Below are positions 25,699 to 35,173 of a stretch of 64,000 nt of DNA, one piece after another. The notes under the pieces are model-generated. The model did not search any database. It was not told the DNA's origin and saw nothing but the letters and a program-made list of their open reading frames with translations. Numbering within the stretch: the first letter of the stretch is position 1; the number at the start of each line of letters is the position of its first letter. Position numbers and translations under genes: made by a program. This stretch comes from Zestomonas carbonaria (GTDB lineage: Bacteria > Pseudomonadota > Gammaproteobacteria > Pseudomonadales > Pseudomonadaceae): assembly GCF_904061905.1 (NCBI RefSeq), contig NZ_CAJFCI010000059.1, positions 1 through 64,000 of the forward strand, written 5' to 3'.

Positions 25699-26238
25699 TT
25701 ATTGGTCGGACTGTTCCTGCTCGGCGAGCAGGCTTGCGTAGGCCGGCGCGGCGTAGATGCCGACTTCCACGCACAGCGCCATGACCCGCTCGAGGTCGCT
25801 GGTGTAGACCAGCACGGCCTGCAGTTCGTCGTCCAGCGGCTCGCTGAAGTCGACCAGTACGTAGCCGCCCTTTTCCGGGTAGAGGCTGCTCAACTGGGTC
25901 TGGATGCGCTTGAGCGCGGTCAGCGGGTCGGCCTTGCGCAGGTCCTTGGGCTTGAGGACGAAGCGGACTGCCTTGCCGAACGAGGCGAGGATCTGCGCGA
26001 ACAATTGTTCATGGTCGTCGGCCTGGAACAGCACGATGTCCGGCAGGCTGCCGACCACGACCCATTCGCCGAGCGGGATGGGGAAATCGTCGTCGTAGTT
26101 GATGTCCGGGTTGGCCTGCAGGAAGGCCTCCGGGTCGGCATAGGCCTGGGCGGCTTCGTCGGCGATCGAGGCGATTTCCTCGGCGCCCAGGCAGCCAGAG
26201 GAGATTTTTTCGATCAGTTCGGCGAGTTGTTCTTTCAT
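25699..26238 (-). CDS. Conserved protein of unknown function (SseB-like appearance)
   Basis: This 179-residue soluble, acidic protein begins MKEQLAELIEKISSGCLGAEEI; an alternative in-frame ATG at 26247 would add MPA. It contains DINYDDDFPIPLGEWVVVGSLPDIVLFQADD and ends with a VLVYTSDLERVMALCVEVGIYAAPAYASL helix region. No signal peptide or catalytic motif is evident. I do not recognise a characterised family with confidence. Confidence 0.7.
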   Translation of the reverse strand: MKEQLAELIEKISSGCLGAEEIASIADEAAQAYADPEAFLQANPDINYDDDFPIPLGEWVVVGSLPDIVLFQADDHEQLFAQILASFGKAVRFVLKPKDLRKADPLTALKRIQTQLSSLYPEKGGYVLVDFSEPLDDELQAVLVYTSDLERVMALCVEVGIYAAPAYASLLAEQEQSDQ

Positions 26239-26400
26239 GGCTGGCATTCCCGGGAGCGGCAAAGGCGCGAAGGATATACCGGACGCCGCTTCGTTGGGAT
26301 GCCGTGTTCGCCCGGACGACGGGGAAACCCGCTTCGTCGCCATGGATGGCGATGACCTGCCGGTTGTGCTGGCCCTAGGCTATAGTCAGGCGCATTGTTC

Positions 26401-26448
26401 GGTTCGGTACGAAAAGTGTCTTCTCTCGGCGACTTTTCGTACCGAACC
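26401..26448. repeat. 17-bp perfect hairpin
   Basis: GGTTCGGTACGAAAAGT (26401-26417) and its exact complement (26432-26448) enclose a 14-nt loop. A related half-element (15 of 17 identical) is at 61617-61633. The strength of the stem and the recurrence suggest a mobile repeat or a terminator-like structure. Confidence 0.75.
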
Positions 26449-26450
26449 CA

Positions 26451-26502
26451 GGGACCGTTGACGTTTCGTCACGGCCGCGACGAAACCTCAACAGACCCTA
26501 TG
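26451..26502. repeat. Dispersed palindrome around GACGTTTCGTC / GACGAAAC
   Basis: GGGACCGTTGACGTTTCGTC ACGGCC faces GCGACGAAACCTCAACAGAC CC, an imperfect stem of about 22 bp. A half-copy, GGCCGTGACGAAACGCCAAC AGGCCC, is at 33991-34016 next to the P-type ATPase start. Here it ends just before the ribosome-binding region of the MASE2-GGDEF gene. Confidence 0.65.
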
Positions 26503-26519
26503 GGATGGGGCAGGGGCTA

Positions 26520-27617
26520 ATGAACGAACGCCGATCGAGAAATTCGGCCAAGCCGGGGCTGTCTTTCGTCCGCCGGGCCTTCCTGCCTCGGGCCATCGGG
26601 CTGGCCGTGGGGTTCTTCGCGGTGGCCGGAGTGCTCTGGGGGCGGGCCGAGCCATTGTGGCTGTGGGGGCTGCTGGCGCTGTACTGCTACGTCTGGCCGC
26701 TGGTCGCCTATCGCATCGCCATCCGTTCCGCCGCGCCTTACGCCGCCGAGCAGCGCCATGTGCTGCTCGATTCGCTGATGGGCGGCTTCTGGATCGCCAC
26801 CATCCAGTTCAACGTGCTGCCGACGGTGATGCTGCTGTCCATGCTGGCGATGAACAACACCGCGACCGGCGGCGCGCGTTTCGTCGGCCTGGGCTTCCTG
26901 CTGCAATTGGTTGGCATGGGGTTGTCGGTGCTGCTGTTCGGTTTCGGGTTTTCCCCGCAGACCACCCAGCAGCATGTCTACGCCTGCATCCCCATGCTGG
27001 TGGTACATCCGCTGACCATCGGCCTGGTGCTCTACCGGCTGGCCATCCAGCTCGGCAAGCACAAGAAGGCGCTGCGCGAGTTGAGCCGCACCGACAGCCT
27101 GACCCGGCTGTTCAACCGCGGTTACTGGAAGGACTGCCTGCAGATCGAGTTCGACCATTGCCGGCAGGCCCGCCAGATGGCCAGCCTGGCGTTGATCGAC
27201 GTCGACAACTTCAAGGCGACCAACGACCAGCACGGCCACGTCACCGGCGACAGCGTACTGCGCACGGTGGGCGAGCGCATTCGCCAGAGCCTGCGCAGCG
27301 AGGACCTGGCCGGGCGCTACGGCGGCGACGAGTTCTGCATCGTCCTGCCCCATGCCGACCCGGCGCTGGCTCAGGAGATTCTCGAACGCCTGCGCGGCGA
27401 GGTGGCCGGGCTGCGTTTCGCCGAGGCGCCCGACCTGCGGGTCAGCCTGAGCATCGGCGTGGCGGGGTTCGATCCGCGCCTGGCCGACGCCACCGCATGG
27501 CTGCGGGCAGCCGACCACGCGCTGTACGAGGCCAAGCGCCTCGGCCGCAACCGTATCGTGCTGGCCCCGGCGGAGGACGACGGGACGGTCCGCATGTCCG
27601 ACAGCGCTCCCGCCTGA
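26520..27617 (+). CDS. Diguanylate cyclase with MASE2-type membrane sensor
   Basis: This 365-residue protein has an N-terminal MASE2-like membrane domain of about five helices (RAFLPRAIGLAVGFFAVAGVLWG through HPLTIGLVLYRLAI, residues 15-180) and a C-terminal GGDEF domain (about 190-350) with an intact active site, RYGGDEF, and I-site RxxD (RSED). It is expected to make cyclic di-GMP with product inhibition, like AdrA/DgcC. ATG 26520 was preferred over an in-frame ATG at 26505, which has no visible ribosome-binding site. Confidence 0.9.
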   Translation: MNERRSRNSAKPGLSFVRRAFLPRAIGLAVGFFAVAGVLWGRAEPLWLWGLLALYCYVWPLVAYRIAIRSAAPYAAEQRHVLLDSLMGGFWIATIQFNVLPTVMLLSMLAMNNTATGGARFVGLGFLLQLVGMGLSVLLFGFGFSPQTTQQHVYACIPMLVVHPLTIGLVLYRLAIQLGKHKKALRELSRTDSLTRLFNRGYWKDCLQIEFDHCRQARQMASLALIDVDNFKATNDQHGHVTGDSVLRTVGERIRQSLRSEDLAGRYGGDEFCIVLPHADPALAQEILERLRGEVAGLRFAEAPDLRVSLSIGVAGFDPRLADATAWLRAADHALYEAKRLGRNRIVLAPAEDDGTVRMSDSAPA

Positions 27618-27753
27618 CGATCGACTCCTGGCCTCGACCTTGCATGACCCTGCCTCCTGGCTTTCCGGCTCTGGACAAAGGTTCCCGCTGCGGGGAAGCT
27701 TGGACGCCGGCCGGAGGGGCCGCCGTCATGATCAACGACAATGAGGAGCAGGT

Positions 27754-28524
27754 ATGGGCAGGTGGTGGATCGGAGTGTTGATCCTGGGACTGCTGGTGGC
27801 GTCGCCGCTGCGGGCGGAGGTGCTCAGGGTAGCCATGGAAGGAGCCTATCCTCCGTTCGAGGAAATCGGCGAGGACGGCAAGCTGAAAGGCTTCAATGTC
27901 GACATCGCCAATGCGTTGTGCGAGCAGATGGAGGCCGAGTGCGAGCTGGTGCGCTTCGAGTGGGACGACCTGATCCCGGCGCTCGACCAGAAGCGGGCCG
28001 ACATGATCGTGGCTTCGATGTCGATCACCGAGGAGCGCCTGAAACAGGTGGACTTCACCGAGAAGTACACCCAGACCCCGGCCTTCTTCTTCGCCAGGGA
28101 AGGGCTGGTGCACGAAGTGATCATCACGCCGCGCCGGCTGGCCGGCAAGCGCATCGGCGTGCAGCGCGACACCACCTTCGACAGCCTGCTCACCGAGCGC
28201 TACGGCACGTACGCGCAGATCGAGCGTTTCGACAGCGCCACCCTGGCCTATGACGCGCTGTCCGCCGGCCAGGTGGACATGGTGTTCGACGATGCGGTGT
28301 CCGGCTACATGGGCTTCCTCAACACACCGCGTGGCGCGGGCTTCGAGCGGGTCGGCGGCAAGATCGTGGCGCCCAAGTACCTGGGGCGTGGCGAAGGCAT
28401 CGCCGTGCGCAAGGATGACACCGCCCTGAAGGACCGCCTGAACGAGGCGCTGACCGCGATTCTCGACAACGGCACCTACAAGCGCATCGAACGCAAGTAC
28501 TTCCAGCAATTCTCGGTGTACTGA
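27754..28524 (+). CDS. Amino-acid ABC transporter substrate-binding protein
   Basis: This 256-residue protein has a signal peptide ([16 protein letters not shown]) and the family 3 solute-binding pattern [35 protein letters not shown], with [16 protein letters not shown] in the second half. It is close to lysine/arginine/ornithine and arginine binding proteins. GAGGAG lies 10 bp before the ATG. No permease genes are adjacent, so it must share a transporter or work alone. A GC hairpin at 28537-28556 follows the stop. Confidence 0.88.
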   Translation: MGRWWIGVLILGLLVASPLRAEVLRVAMEGAYPPFEEIGEDGKLKGFNVDIANALCEQMEAECELVRFEWDDLIPALDQKRADMIVASMSITEERLKQVDFTEKYTQTPAFFFAREGLVHEVIITPRRLAGKRIGVQRDTTFDSLLTERYGTYAQIERFDSATLAYDALSAGQVDMVFDDAVSGYMGFLNTPRGAGFERVGGKIVAPKYLGRGEGIAVRKDDTALKDRLNEALTAILDNGTYKRIERKYFQQFSVY

Positions 28525-28536
28525 GCAGCTCCCGGA

Positions 28537-28556
28537 GGCCCGGCGTCGGCCGGGCC
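28537..28556. terminator. GC-rich hairpin after the binding-protein gene
   Basis: GGCCCGGC and GCCGGGCC are perfect complements around GTCG, 12 bp after the stop codon at 28524. It has no T-tract, so termination strength is uncertain. Confidence 0.55.
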
Positions 28557-28654
28557 GTCCAGTCGACGAACGTTCTATCCCTCTATGGGGTAATAACGAC
28601 GTTTTGGGGCACAATAGTCGCCATTCGATCAATAACCTCTTGAGAGGAACGACT

Positions 28655-29776
28655 GTGCATAACGTCGTCATCAGCGGTACCGGCTTATTTACTCCTGCCA
28701 ACAGCATTTCCAACGAAGAACTGGTCGAGTCCTTCAACGCCTACGCCCGTCAGTTCAACGCCGACAACGCCGCCGCCATCGAGCGGGGCGAGGTCGAGGC
28801 GCTGGCCGAGTCCAGCGTGGCCTTCATCGAGAAGGCATCGGGGATCAAGAGCCGCTTCGTGATCGACAAGGCGGGCATCCTCGACCCGCAGCGCATGGTC
28901 CCGCGCATTCCCGAGCGTTCCAACGACGAGTGGGGCATCCTCTGCGAGATGGCCGTTGCCGCCGCCCGTGAAGCCCTGGAGCGCGCCGGCCGGACGCCCG
29001 CCGACATCGACGGGGTGATCGTCGCCTGCTCCAACCTGCAGCGCGCCTACCCGGCGGTGGCCATCGAAGTGCAGGCCGCCCTCGGCATCCAGGGTTTCGG
29101 CTACGACATGAACGTCGCCTGCTCCTCGGCCACCTTCGGCATCCAGGCCGCGACCGCCTCGGTACAGACCGGCCAGGCCCGCGCGGTACTGATGGTCAAC
29201 CCGGAAATCTGCACCGGCCACCTCAACTTCCGTGACCGCGACAGCCACTTCATCTTCGGCGACGCGGCCACCGCGGTGATCATCGAGCGTGCCGACCAGG
29301 CCACCTCGAAGCACCAGTGGGACGTGGTCGGCACCAAGCTGCTGACCCAGTTCTCCAACAACATCCGCAACAACTTCGGCTTCCTCAACCGCGCCGCGGA
29401 AGAGGGCATCGGCACGCGCGACAAGCTGTTCGTGCAGGAAGGCCGCAAGGTGTTCAAGGACGTCTGCCCGATGGTCGCCGAGCTGATCGCCGAGCACCTG
29501 GCCGAGAACCGGTTGAACGTCAGCGACGTGAAACGCTTCTGGCTGCACCAGGCCAACCTCAACATGAACCTGCTGATCGCCCGCAAGCTGCTCGGCCGCG
29601 ATGCCGAGCCGAGCGAGGCGCCGGTGATCCTCGACACCTACGCCAACACCAGCTCGGCCGGCTCGGTGATCGCCTTCCACAAGCACCAGGACGACCTGCC
29701 CTCCGGCAGCCTGGGCGTGCTCAGCTCGTTCGGCGCCGGCTATTCGATCGGCAGCGTGATCCTGCGCAAGCGTTGA
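28655..29776 (+). CDS. fabH2: Beta-ketoacyl-ACP synthase III family protein FabH2
   Basis: This 373-residue thiolase-fold enzyme keeps the KAS III triad: Cys156 (NVACSSATF), His298 ([10 protein letters not shown]) and Asn331 ([10 protein letters not shown]). It closely resembles P. aeruginosa PA3286, a FabH paralogue that condenses medium-chain acyl-CoA such as octanoyl-CoA with malonyl-ACP, linking beta-oxidation to fatty acid synthesis. The GTG at 28655 is the start: GAGAGG lies 8 bp upstream and [10 protein letters not shown] is the family N-terminus. It is monocistronic. Confidence 0.9.
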   Translation: MHNVVISGTGLFTPANSISNEELVESFNAYARQFNADNAAAIERGEVEALAESSVAFIEKASGIKSRFVIDKAGILDPQRMVPRIPERSNDEWGILCEMAVAAAREALERAGRTPADIDGVIVACSNLQRAYPAVAIEVQAALGIQGFGYDMNVACSSATFGIQAATASVQTGQARAVLMVNPEICTGHLNFRDRDSHFIFGDAATAVIIERADQATSKHQWDVVGTKLLTQFSNNIRNNFGFLNRAAEEGIGTRDKLFVQEGRKVFKDVCPMVAELIAEHLAENRLNVSDVKRFWLHQANLNMNLLIARKLLGRDAEPSEAPVILDTYANTSSAGSVIAFHKHQDDLPSGSLGVLSSFGAGYSIGSVILRKR

Positions 29777-29807
29777 TGGAGCCGCTCCTGCACACGCTCA
29801 GCCCCCG

Positions 29808-29950
29808 CAGGATGGGTTGAGCGAAGCGATACCCATCGCCAACGCGCGATGGGTATCGTCGCAAGCTCCTCGACCCATCCTACGGTCGTGCGATCGGATC
29901 GACCCGATCCCTACATCTCCAGCCGCGTAGCCCGGATGCAATCCGGGACA
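29808..29950. repeat. Two dispersed hairpins after fabH2
   Basis: CAGGATGGGTTGAGCGAAGC through CGACCCATCCTAC (29808-29884) is a long hairpin whose core, GCGATACCCATCG/CGATGGGTATCGTCGC, recurs at 17.22 kb. GTAGCCCGGATGCAATCCGGG (29927-29948) recurs at 17.29, 43.33 and 60.46 kb. The rest of the 310-bp gap to the alcohol dehydrogenase (to 30086) shows no gene. Confidence 0.8.
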
Positions 29951-30086
29951 CTGCAAGGCTTCTGTAGGGGGCGCCACGCGCACCGCCAGGGTGTCGGCAC
30001 AGGCCCTTGTGCCCTCGCACCTGGCCTCGTGCTGCATTCCTTCTCGGTGCGCACGGCGCACCCTGTGATCGAGGCGCCTCGTATCC

Positions 30087-31124
30087 CTACATCTCCAGGA
30101 TCACCTTCAGCGCATGGCTGTCCGCCGCCTTGCCGAACACCGCATAGGCCTTGAGCGCTTCGCCGAAGGTGAAGCGGTGGGTGATCATGCGCTGCGGGTC
30201 CAGCTTGCCGGCTTCGACCATCTTCATCAGTTGCGGGGTGGTGACGGTGTCCACCAGGCGGGTGCGCAGGGTGATGTTCTGGCTCCACAGGGTTTCCAGG
30301 TGCAGGTCGACCTTGACCCCGTGCACGCCGAGCACGGCGATACGGCCGCCGGGGGCGATGATCCGTTCGCACAGGGCAAAGGTGGCCGGCACGCCGACCG
30401 CCTCGACGGCCACGTCCACGCCTTGGCCGTCGGTCAGGAGCTGCAGCTCGGCGGCCACGTCCTCGCGGGCGCTGTTGAGCACCCGGGTGGCGCCGAAGCG
30501 CTCGGCCACGGCCAGGCGGTTGGCATCGACGTCGACGAGGATCAGTTCGGCCGGCGAGTAGAACTGCGCGGTGAGCAGCGCGGACAGCCCCACCGGCCCG
30601 GCGCCGACGATGACCACCACGTCGCCGGGGTTCACCTCGCCATTGAGCACGCCGCATTCGTAGCCTGTGGGCAGGATGTCGCTGAGCATCACCATGGCTT
30701 CGTCGGGAATGCTCGCCGGCAGCGGGTGCAGGCTGCCGTCGGCGTGGGGGATGCGCACGTACTCGGCCTGGGTGCCGTCGATGCGGTGGCCGAGGATCCA
30801 GCCGCCGTCGGCGCAGTGCGAGTACATGCCCTTCTTGCAGTAGGCGCAGCGCCCGCAGGAGGTGATGCAGGAGATCAGCACGCGGTCGCCGGGCTTGAAG
30901 CGGGTGACGCCGCTACCGACGCTCTCGACGATACCGACCCCCTCGTGGCCGAGGATGCGCCCTGGCTCGCAGGTCGGCACGTCACCCTTGAGGATATGCA
31001 GGTCGGTGCCGCAGATAGTGGTCTTCAACACCTTCACGATGGCGTCGGTGGGCTGCTGCAGTTGCGGTTGCGCCCGTTGCTCGACGACTGGTTGGCCGGG
31101 GCCCTGGTAGACGATGGCTTTCAT
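30087..31124 (-). CDS. Zinc-dependent alcohol dehydrogenase
   Basis: This 345-residue enzyme has the full zinc MDR signature: catalytic ligands Cys38 (TTICGTDLH), His60 and Glu61 (GHEGVG), four structural zinc cysteines 90, 93, 96 and 104, and NAD-binding GAGPVGLSALL. It should oxidise or reduce alcohols/aldehydes with NAD(H). It lies downstream of, and in the same direction as, the P-type ATPase (gap 132 bp). Together with the Usp gene nearby, this suggests a fermentative or stress role; that is inference. Confidence 0.92.
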   Translation of the reverse strand: MKAIVYQGPGQPVVEQRAQPQLQQPTDAIVKVLKTTICGTDLHILKGDVPTCEPGRILGHEGVGIVESVGSGVTRFKPGDRVLISCITSCGRCAYCKKGMYSHCADGGWILGHRIDGTQAEYVRIPHADGSLHPLPASIPDEAMVMLSDILPTGYECGVLNGEVNPGDVVVIVGAGPVGLSALLTAQFYSPAELILVDVDANRLAVAERFGATRVLNSAREDVAAELQLLTDGQGVDVAVEAVGVPATFALCERIIAPGGRIAVLGVHGVKVDLHLETLWSQNITLRTRLVDTVTTPQLMKMVEAGKLDPQRMITHRFTFGEALKAYAVFGKAADSHALKVILEM

Positions 31125-31256
31125 GGCAATACCTCCGCGTGTCGGGGTGAGGGAAAAGGTTCCATTACCTCCGTAGAAGCCAGCTTGCTGGCGATTCGTT
31201 GCATTCCCGGGACGACAGGACCGCCAGCGAACCGGCTCCTGTGCCGTCGGCCCGGT

Positions 31257-33971
31257 TCATGGCTGGGTGCTCGAGAAAAACCGCCGCACCACCCATTTTT
31301 CAAACTCCGCCACGAAGAACAACAGTAATCCCGCCGCGAACACCCGCAGCCATTCCTCGGCGCTCAGGCCGACCGAGCCGAACAGCTTCTGCAAGGGCGG
31401 GGCGTAGGTGTAGAGCAGTTGCAGCACGGCGCAGCAGCCCAGCGAGATCAGCACGTAGCGGTTGCCCAGCAGGCCCTCGCGGTTGATGACCGAGAGGTAG
31501 ATGTGCCGGCTGTTGAGCAGGTAGAACATCTCGCAGGCCACCACGGTATTGACCGCGATGGTCCGCGCGCTCTCCAGGCCGGTGCCGCGATCCAGCTCCC
31601 AGAGGAACAGGCCCAGCGCCCCGGCCATCATCACCACCGAGACCATGAATACCCGCCAGACGAAGAAGCCGGACAACAGCGGCTCGGCCGGATCGCGCGG
31701 TGGCCGGCGCATCAGCCCGGGTTCTCCCGGCTCGAAGGCCAGGGCCAGGCCGAGGGTGCTGGAGGTCGCCAGGTTGATCCACAGTACCTGGGCCGGGGTC
31801 AGCGGCAGGGTGAGCTGGAAGAGGATCGCGGAGATCACGATCAGCGCCTCGCCGCCGTTGGTCGGCAGCATGAACAGCACGAATTTCTTCAGGTTGTCGT
31901 AGATCGCCCGGCCTTCGCGCACCGCACGACCGATGGTGGCGAAGTTGTCGTCGGTGAGTACCACCTCGGCGGCTTCCTTGGCCGCCTCGGTGCCCTTGCG
32001 GCCCATGGCCACGCCAACGTCGGCGCGCTTGAGGGCCGGCGCGTCGTTGACGCCGTCGCCGGTCATCGCCACCACCTGGCCGCTGGCTTGCAGGGCCTCG
32101 ACCAGGCGCAGCTTGTGCTCCGGGCTGGCGCGGGCGAATACCTCGACGCTGGGCATCACGTCGCGCAGCTCGCGGTCGTCGAGCAGTTCGATCTCGGCGC
32201 CGGTCAGTGCCGGCTGGCCGATGCCGATGCCGAGCTGGGCGCCGATGGCGCGGGCGGTCTCGGCGTGGTCGCCGGTGATCATCTTCACCGCCACGCCGGC
32301 GCTGCGGCACTCGGCCACGGCGGCGATGGCCTCTTCTCGCGGCGGGTCGATGATGCCGACCAGGGCCAGCAGGATGAAGCCGCTCTCGGTGTCGGCGAAG
32401 CTCAGGCTCTGCTGCTCGCCGTCCACCGGTTTGACCGCCAGGGCCAGCAGGCGCAGGCCACGGGCGGCGATGTCGGTGGCCATGCGCCGCCAGTAGTCCG
32501 GGTCGAGGGGCGCGGTGCCGGCGTGGCCGTGGCGCTGGCGGTTGCACATTTCCATGACCCGCTCGGGGGCGCCCTTGAGGTAGATGAACGCCTGGCCCTC
32601 GTGGTCATGGTGCAGGGTGGCCATGAAGCGGTGTTCCGACTCGAAGGGGATCACGTCGCGGCGCGGCAGCTCGCTGGCCAGGGTGGCCGGGTCGTAGCCG
32701 AGCTTGAGGGCGAGGGTGTACAGCGCGCCTTCGGTGGGATCGCCGTCGAGCTGCCAGTGGCCCTCGATCTGGTGCACCACCGCGTCGTTGCACAGCAGCG
32801 CGGCACGGCCGATCTCGGCGAGCGGGGCGTGGCCGGCGATCTCCAGCGGCTGGCCGTCGAGCTGGAAGAAGCCGCCCTGCGGCACATAGCCGGCGCCGCT
32901 GACCTCGACCACCTGCTCGGCGCTGACCACCCGTTGCACGGTCATTTCGTTGCGGGTCAGGGTGCCGGTCTTGTCCGAGCAGATCACCGTCACCGAGCCG
33001 AGGGTCTCCACCGCCGGCAGGCGGCGGATGATGGCGTGCTGCTGGGCCATGCGCTGCACGCCGAGGGCGAGGATCACCGTCATGATCGCCGGCAGGCCCT
33101 CGGGGATCGCCGAGGCGGTCAGCGCGACCACCATCATGAACATCTCTGCCGGCGGCTGCTGGTGCCAGAAGATGCCGAGCAGGAAGGTCGCCCCGGCGAA
33201 CACCAGGATCACCAGCGCCAGCCAGCGGCTGAAACGGTCGATCTGGCGCAGCAGCGGGGTGGACGTCAGTTGCACCTGTTGCAGCATGGCGCCGATGCGG
33301 CCCAGCTCGGTGGCGGTGCCGCTGGCGACCACCAGGCCGAGGGCCTGGCCGCTGGTCACCAGGGTGCCGGAATAGGCCATGCCGCGCCGGTCGCCGAGGG
33401 CGGCGTCGGCGGCCACTGCCTCGGTGTGCTTCTCCACCGGCACCGATTCGCCGGTCAGCGCCGCTTCGTCGACATGCAGGTTCTTCACGCTGAGCAAGCG
33501 CAGGTCGGCCGGCACCTTGTCGCCGGAAGCCAGCGCCACCACGTCGCCGGGCACCAGTTGCGCGGCGTCGATCTCGCGGCGCTCACCGTCGCGCAGCACC
33601 AGGGTGTGCGGGGCGAGCATGTCGCGGATGGCGTCCAGCGCGCTTTCCGCCTTGCCTTCCTGGATGAAACCGATCACCGCGTTGACCACCACGGCGATCA
33701 TGATCACCACCGTATCGACCCACAGGCCGAGGGTCGCGGTGATCAGGGCGGCGACCATCATCACGTACAGCAAGACGTTGTGGAACTGGCGCAGCAGGCG
33801 CATCAGGGGGCCGGGACGGGGCGGTTCGGGAAGGCGGTTGGCGCCGTAGCGCTCGAGACGGGCGGCGGCTTCCTCGCTGGACAGCCCGTTGTGGCTGCTG
33901 TCCAGTTCGCTGAGCGCCTGTTCGCCAGGCAGTGTGTGCCAGTCGCGTGCAGGGGGCATGTCGTTATCCAT
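31257..33971 (-). CDS. Cation-transporting P-type ATPase (P2A/Ca2+-like)
   Basis: This 904-residue pump has an N-terminal cation-ATPase domain, the TGES actuator motif (173-176), PEGL in helix 4 (290-293, as in calcium P2A pumps), the phosphorylation site DKTGT (Asp333), and the hinge motif MTGDGVNDAPALKRADVGVAMG. The C-terminal six-helix part is present, so it is full length. It should pump Ca2+ or another divalent or monovalent cation across the inner membrane. It is divergent from the Usp gene; an Anr/FNR-like box sits between them. Confidence 0.92.
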   Translation of the reverse strand: MDNDMPPARDWHTLPGEQALSELDSSHNGLSSEEAAARLERYGANRLPEPPRPGPLMRLLRQFHNVLLYVMMVAALITATLGLWVDTVVIMIAVVVNAVIGFIQEGKAESALDAIRDMLAPHTLVLRDGERREIDAAQLVPGDVVALASGDKVPADLRLLSVKNLHVDEAALTGESVPVEKHTEAVAADAALGDRRGMAYSGTLVTSGQALGLVVASGTATELGRIGAMLQQVQLTSTPLLRQIDRFSRWLALVILVFAGATFLLGIFWHQQPPAEMFMMVVALTASAIPEGLPAIMTVILALGVQRMAQQHAIIRRLPAVETLGSVTVICSDKTGTLTRNEMTVQRVVSAEQVVEVSGAGYVPQGGFFQLDGQPLEIAGHAPLAEIGRAALLCNDAVVHQIEGHWQLDGDPTEGALYTLALKLGYDPATLASELPRRDVIPFESEHRFMATLHHDHEGQAFIYLKGAPERVMEMCNRQRHGHAGTAPLDPDYWRRMATDIAARGLRLLALAVKPVDGEQQSLSFADTESGFILLALVGIIDPPREEAIAAVAECRSAGVAVKMITGDHAETARAIGAQLGIGIGQPALTGAEIELLDDRELRDVMPSVEVFARASPEHKLRLVEALQASGQVVAMTGDGVNDAPALKRADVGVAMGRKGTEAAKEAAEVVLTDDNFATIGRAVREGRAIYDNLKKFVLFMLPTNGGEALIVISAILFQLTLPLTPAQVLWINLATSSTLGLALAFEPGEPGLMRRPPRDPAEPLLSGFFVWRVFMVSVVMMAGALGLFLWELDRGTGLESARTIAVNTVVACEMFYLLNSRHIYLSVINREGLLGNRYVLISLGCCAVLQLLYTYAPPLQKLFGSVGLSAEEWLRVFAAGLLLFFVAEFEKWVVRRFFSSTQP

Positions 33972-34072
33972 TGGAAGGGCTTCCTTATATGGCCGTGACG
34001 AAACGCCAACAGGCCCTTATGTCCGATTCGCGTGACCGGTTTTCAGAGTAGTTGCTGAAAGGAAGGCTAGGC

Positions 34073-34086
34073 TTGACTTGTGTCAA
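34073..34086. promoter_or_regulatory. Anr/FNR-like box between the P-type ATPase and the usp gene
   Basis: TTGACTTGTGTCAA is a perfect 5-4-5 palindrome, differing from TTGAT-N4-ATCAA only at the inner T/A pair. Its centre is 72 bp before the usp ATG and 108 bp before the ATPase ATG. A -10-like CAATAC lies 31-36 bp beyond the site towards usp, compatible with an activator centred near -42. The regulator (Anr, Dnr or the paralogue at 20.5 kb) is inferred. Confidence 0.55.
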
Positions 34087-34151
34087 CAGCACCAGGCCGG
34101 GCCTGGGCTGCAATACGAAGACACATTACGGATGCTCAAGGAGATAGCGCG

Positions 34152-35015
34152 ATGAACAGATTGCTGGTGGCCACCGACCTTTCCTCTCGCTCGGATCGGG
34201 CCGTGCAACGGGCTGCCCTGCTGGCCAAGCGCTTCGGGTGCGAATGGACGCTGGTCCACGTGATCGACGACGACACGCCGCGCCGGCTGATCGAGCGGCA
34301 GAAGATCGATGCCCAGGAGCTGCTCGAGGATCGCGTCGAGGGCCTGGCGCTGATCGCCGGCCAGCGGCCGCGGGTGATGGTCGAGGTCGGCCCGGTGGAG
34401 CAGACCATCAACGAGATCGCGGTCGGCACCGGCAGCGAACTGCTGGTCCTCGGCACGCACCGCAAGAGCCTGTTGCGCGAAATCTTCATTGGCACCAGCG
34501 CCGAACGCATCATCCGTAGCAGCCGCCTGCCGGTACTGCGCGTGGCCAGCGGTGGCGAGGACGAGTACCGCAAGGTGCTGCTGGCCGCCGACATGTCCGC
34601 CAACAGCGCCCACGCCATCCAGACCAGCCGCGCGCTGGGCCTGCTCGGCGACAGCGAGCTGCATGTGGTGCACGTGTTCGAGGCCTTCGCCAAGGGCGAG
34701 ATCCTGATGTCCGCCGCCGAGGCCAGCATCGTCGCCACCGCCACCCGCGAGGCCAAGGCGCAGGCCGAGGCCGAGCTGAGCCAGTTCCTCGCCCAGCAGC
34801 AGCTCGACCTGCCGGCAGGGCAGGTGCACGTCGAGGAAGGTTTCTCGGTGATCGAGCTCAAGCGCAGCATCGAGGAGCTCGATCCCGACCTGGTCGTGAT
34901 CGGCACCCACGGCCGCAGCGGCTTCAAGAAGCTGATGCTCGGCAGCGTGGCGGAAACCCTGCTCGGCGAGGTGGAGCGCGACATCCTCTGCGTGCCGATG
35001 CCGCAACACGCATGA
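34152..35015 (+). CDS. Tandem-domain universal stress protein (UspA superfamily)
   Basis: This 287-residue protein has two Usp domains (about 1-138 and 140-287). The second keeps the ATP-binding pattern G-x2-G-x9-G-S (GTHGRSGFKKLMLGSVAE). The first has a degenerate version (GTHRKSLLREIFIGTSAE). Such tandem Usps are induced in anaerobiosis in Pseudomonas and aid survival without oxygen. The Anr-like box upstream fits that role. A 16-bp perfect hairpin follows at 35025-35058. Confidence 0.9.
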   Translation: MNRLLVATDLSSRSDRAVQRAALLAKRFGCEWTLVHVIDDDTPRRLIERQKIDAQELLEDRVEGLALIAGQRPRVMVEVGPVEQTINEIAVGTGSELLVLGTHRKSLLREIFIGTSAERIIRSSRLPVLRVASGGEDEYRKVLLAADMSANSAHAIQTSRALGLLGDSELHVVHVFEAFAKGEILMSAAEASIVATATREAKAQAEAELSQFLAQQQLDLPAGQVHVEEGFSVIELKRSIEELDPDLVVIGTHGRSGFKKLMLGSVAETLLGEVERDILCVPMPQHA

Positions 35016-35024
35016 TCCGCCATA

Positions 35025-35058
35025 ACCCGTAGGGTGGGCTTCAGCCCACCCTACGGGT
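35025..35058. terminator. Strong hairpin after usp; dispersed GTGGGCTTCAGCCCAC family
   Basis: ACCCGTAGGGTGGGCT and AGCCCACCCTACGGGT are exact complements with a TC centre. The core also occurs at 10.87 and 40.31 kb, so it is a dispersed repeat that could serve as a terminator between usp and the HlyD operon. No T-run follows. Confidence 0.7.
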
Positions 35059-35099
35059 GTGTCGGTAAAAGCGGCGAAAAAGCGTCAATCTCCAGCGTC

Positions 35100-35113
35100 C
35101 TGACTTGAATCAA
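35100..35113 (+). promoter_or_regulatory. Anr/FNR-like box upstream of the HlyD-RbbA operon
   Basis: CTGACTTGAATCAA fits TTGAT-N4-ATCAA at 8 of 10 defined positions. A GAGAAT sequence at 35136-35141 is positioned like a -10 for a promoter with the box at about -41.5, and the operon starts at 35174. Regulation by Anr or a relative is inferred. Confidence 0.45.
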
Positions 35114-35173
35114 GACCCAATACCAGGCCTGCGCCGAGAATGGGTGCACGGATAGGCAGCCAGTGAGGCAAGC

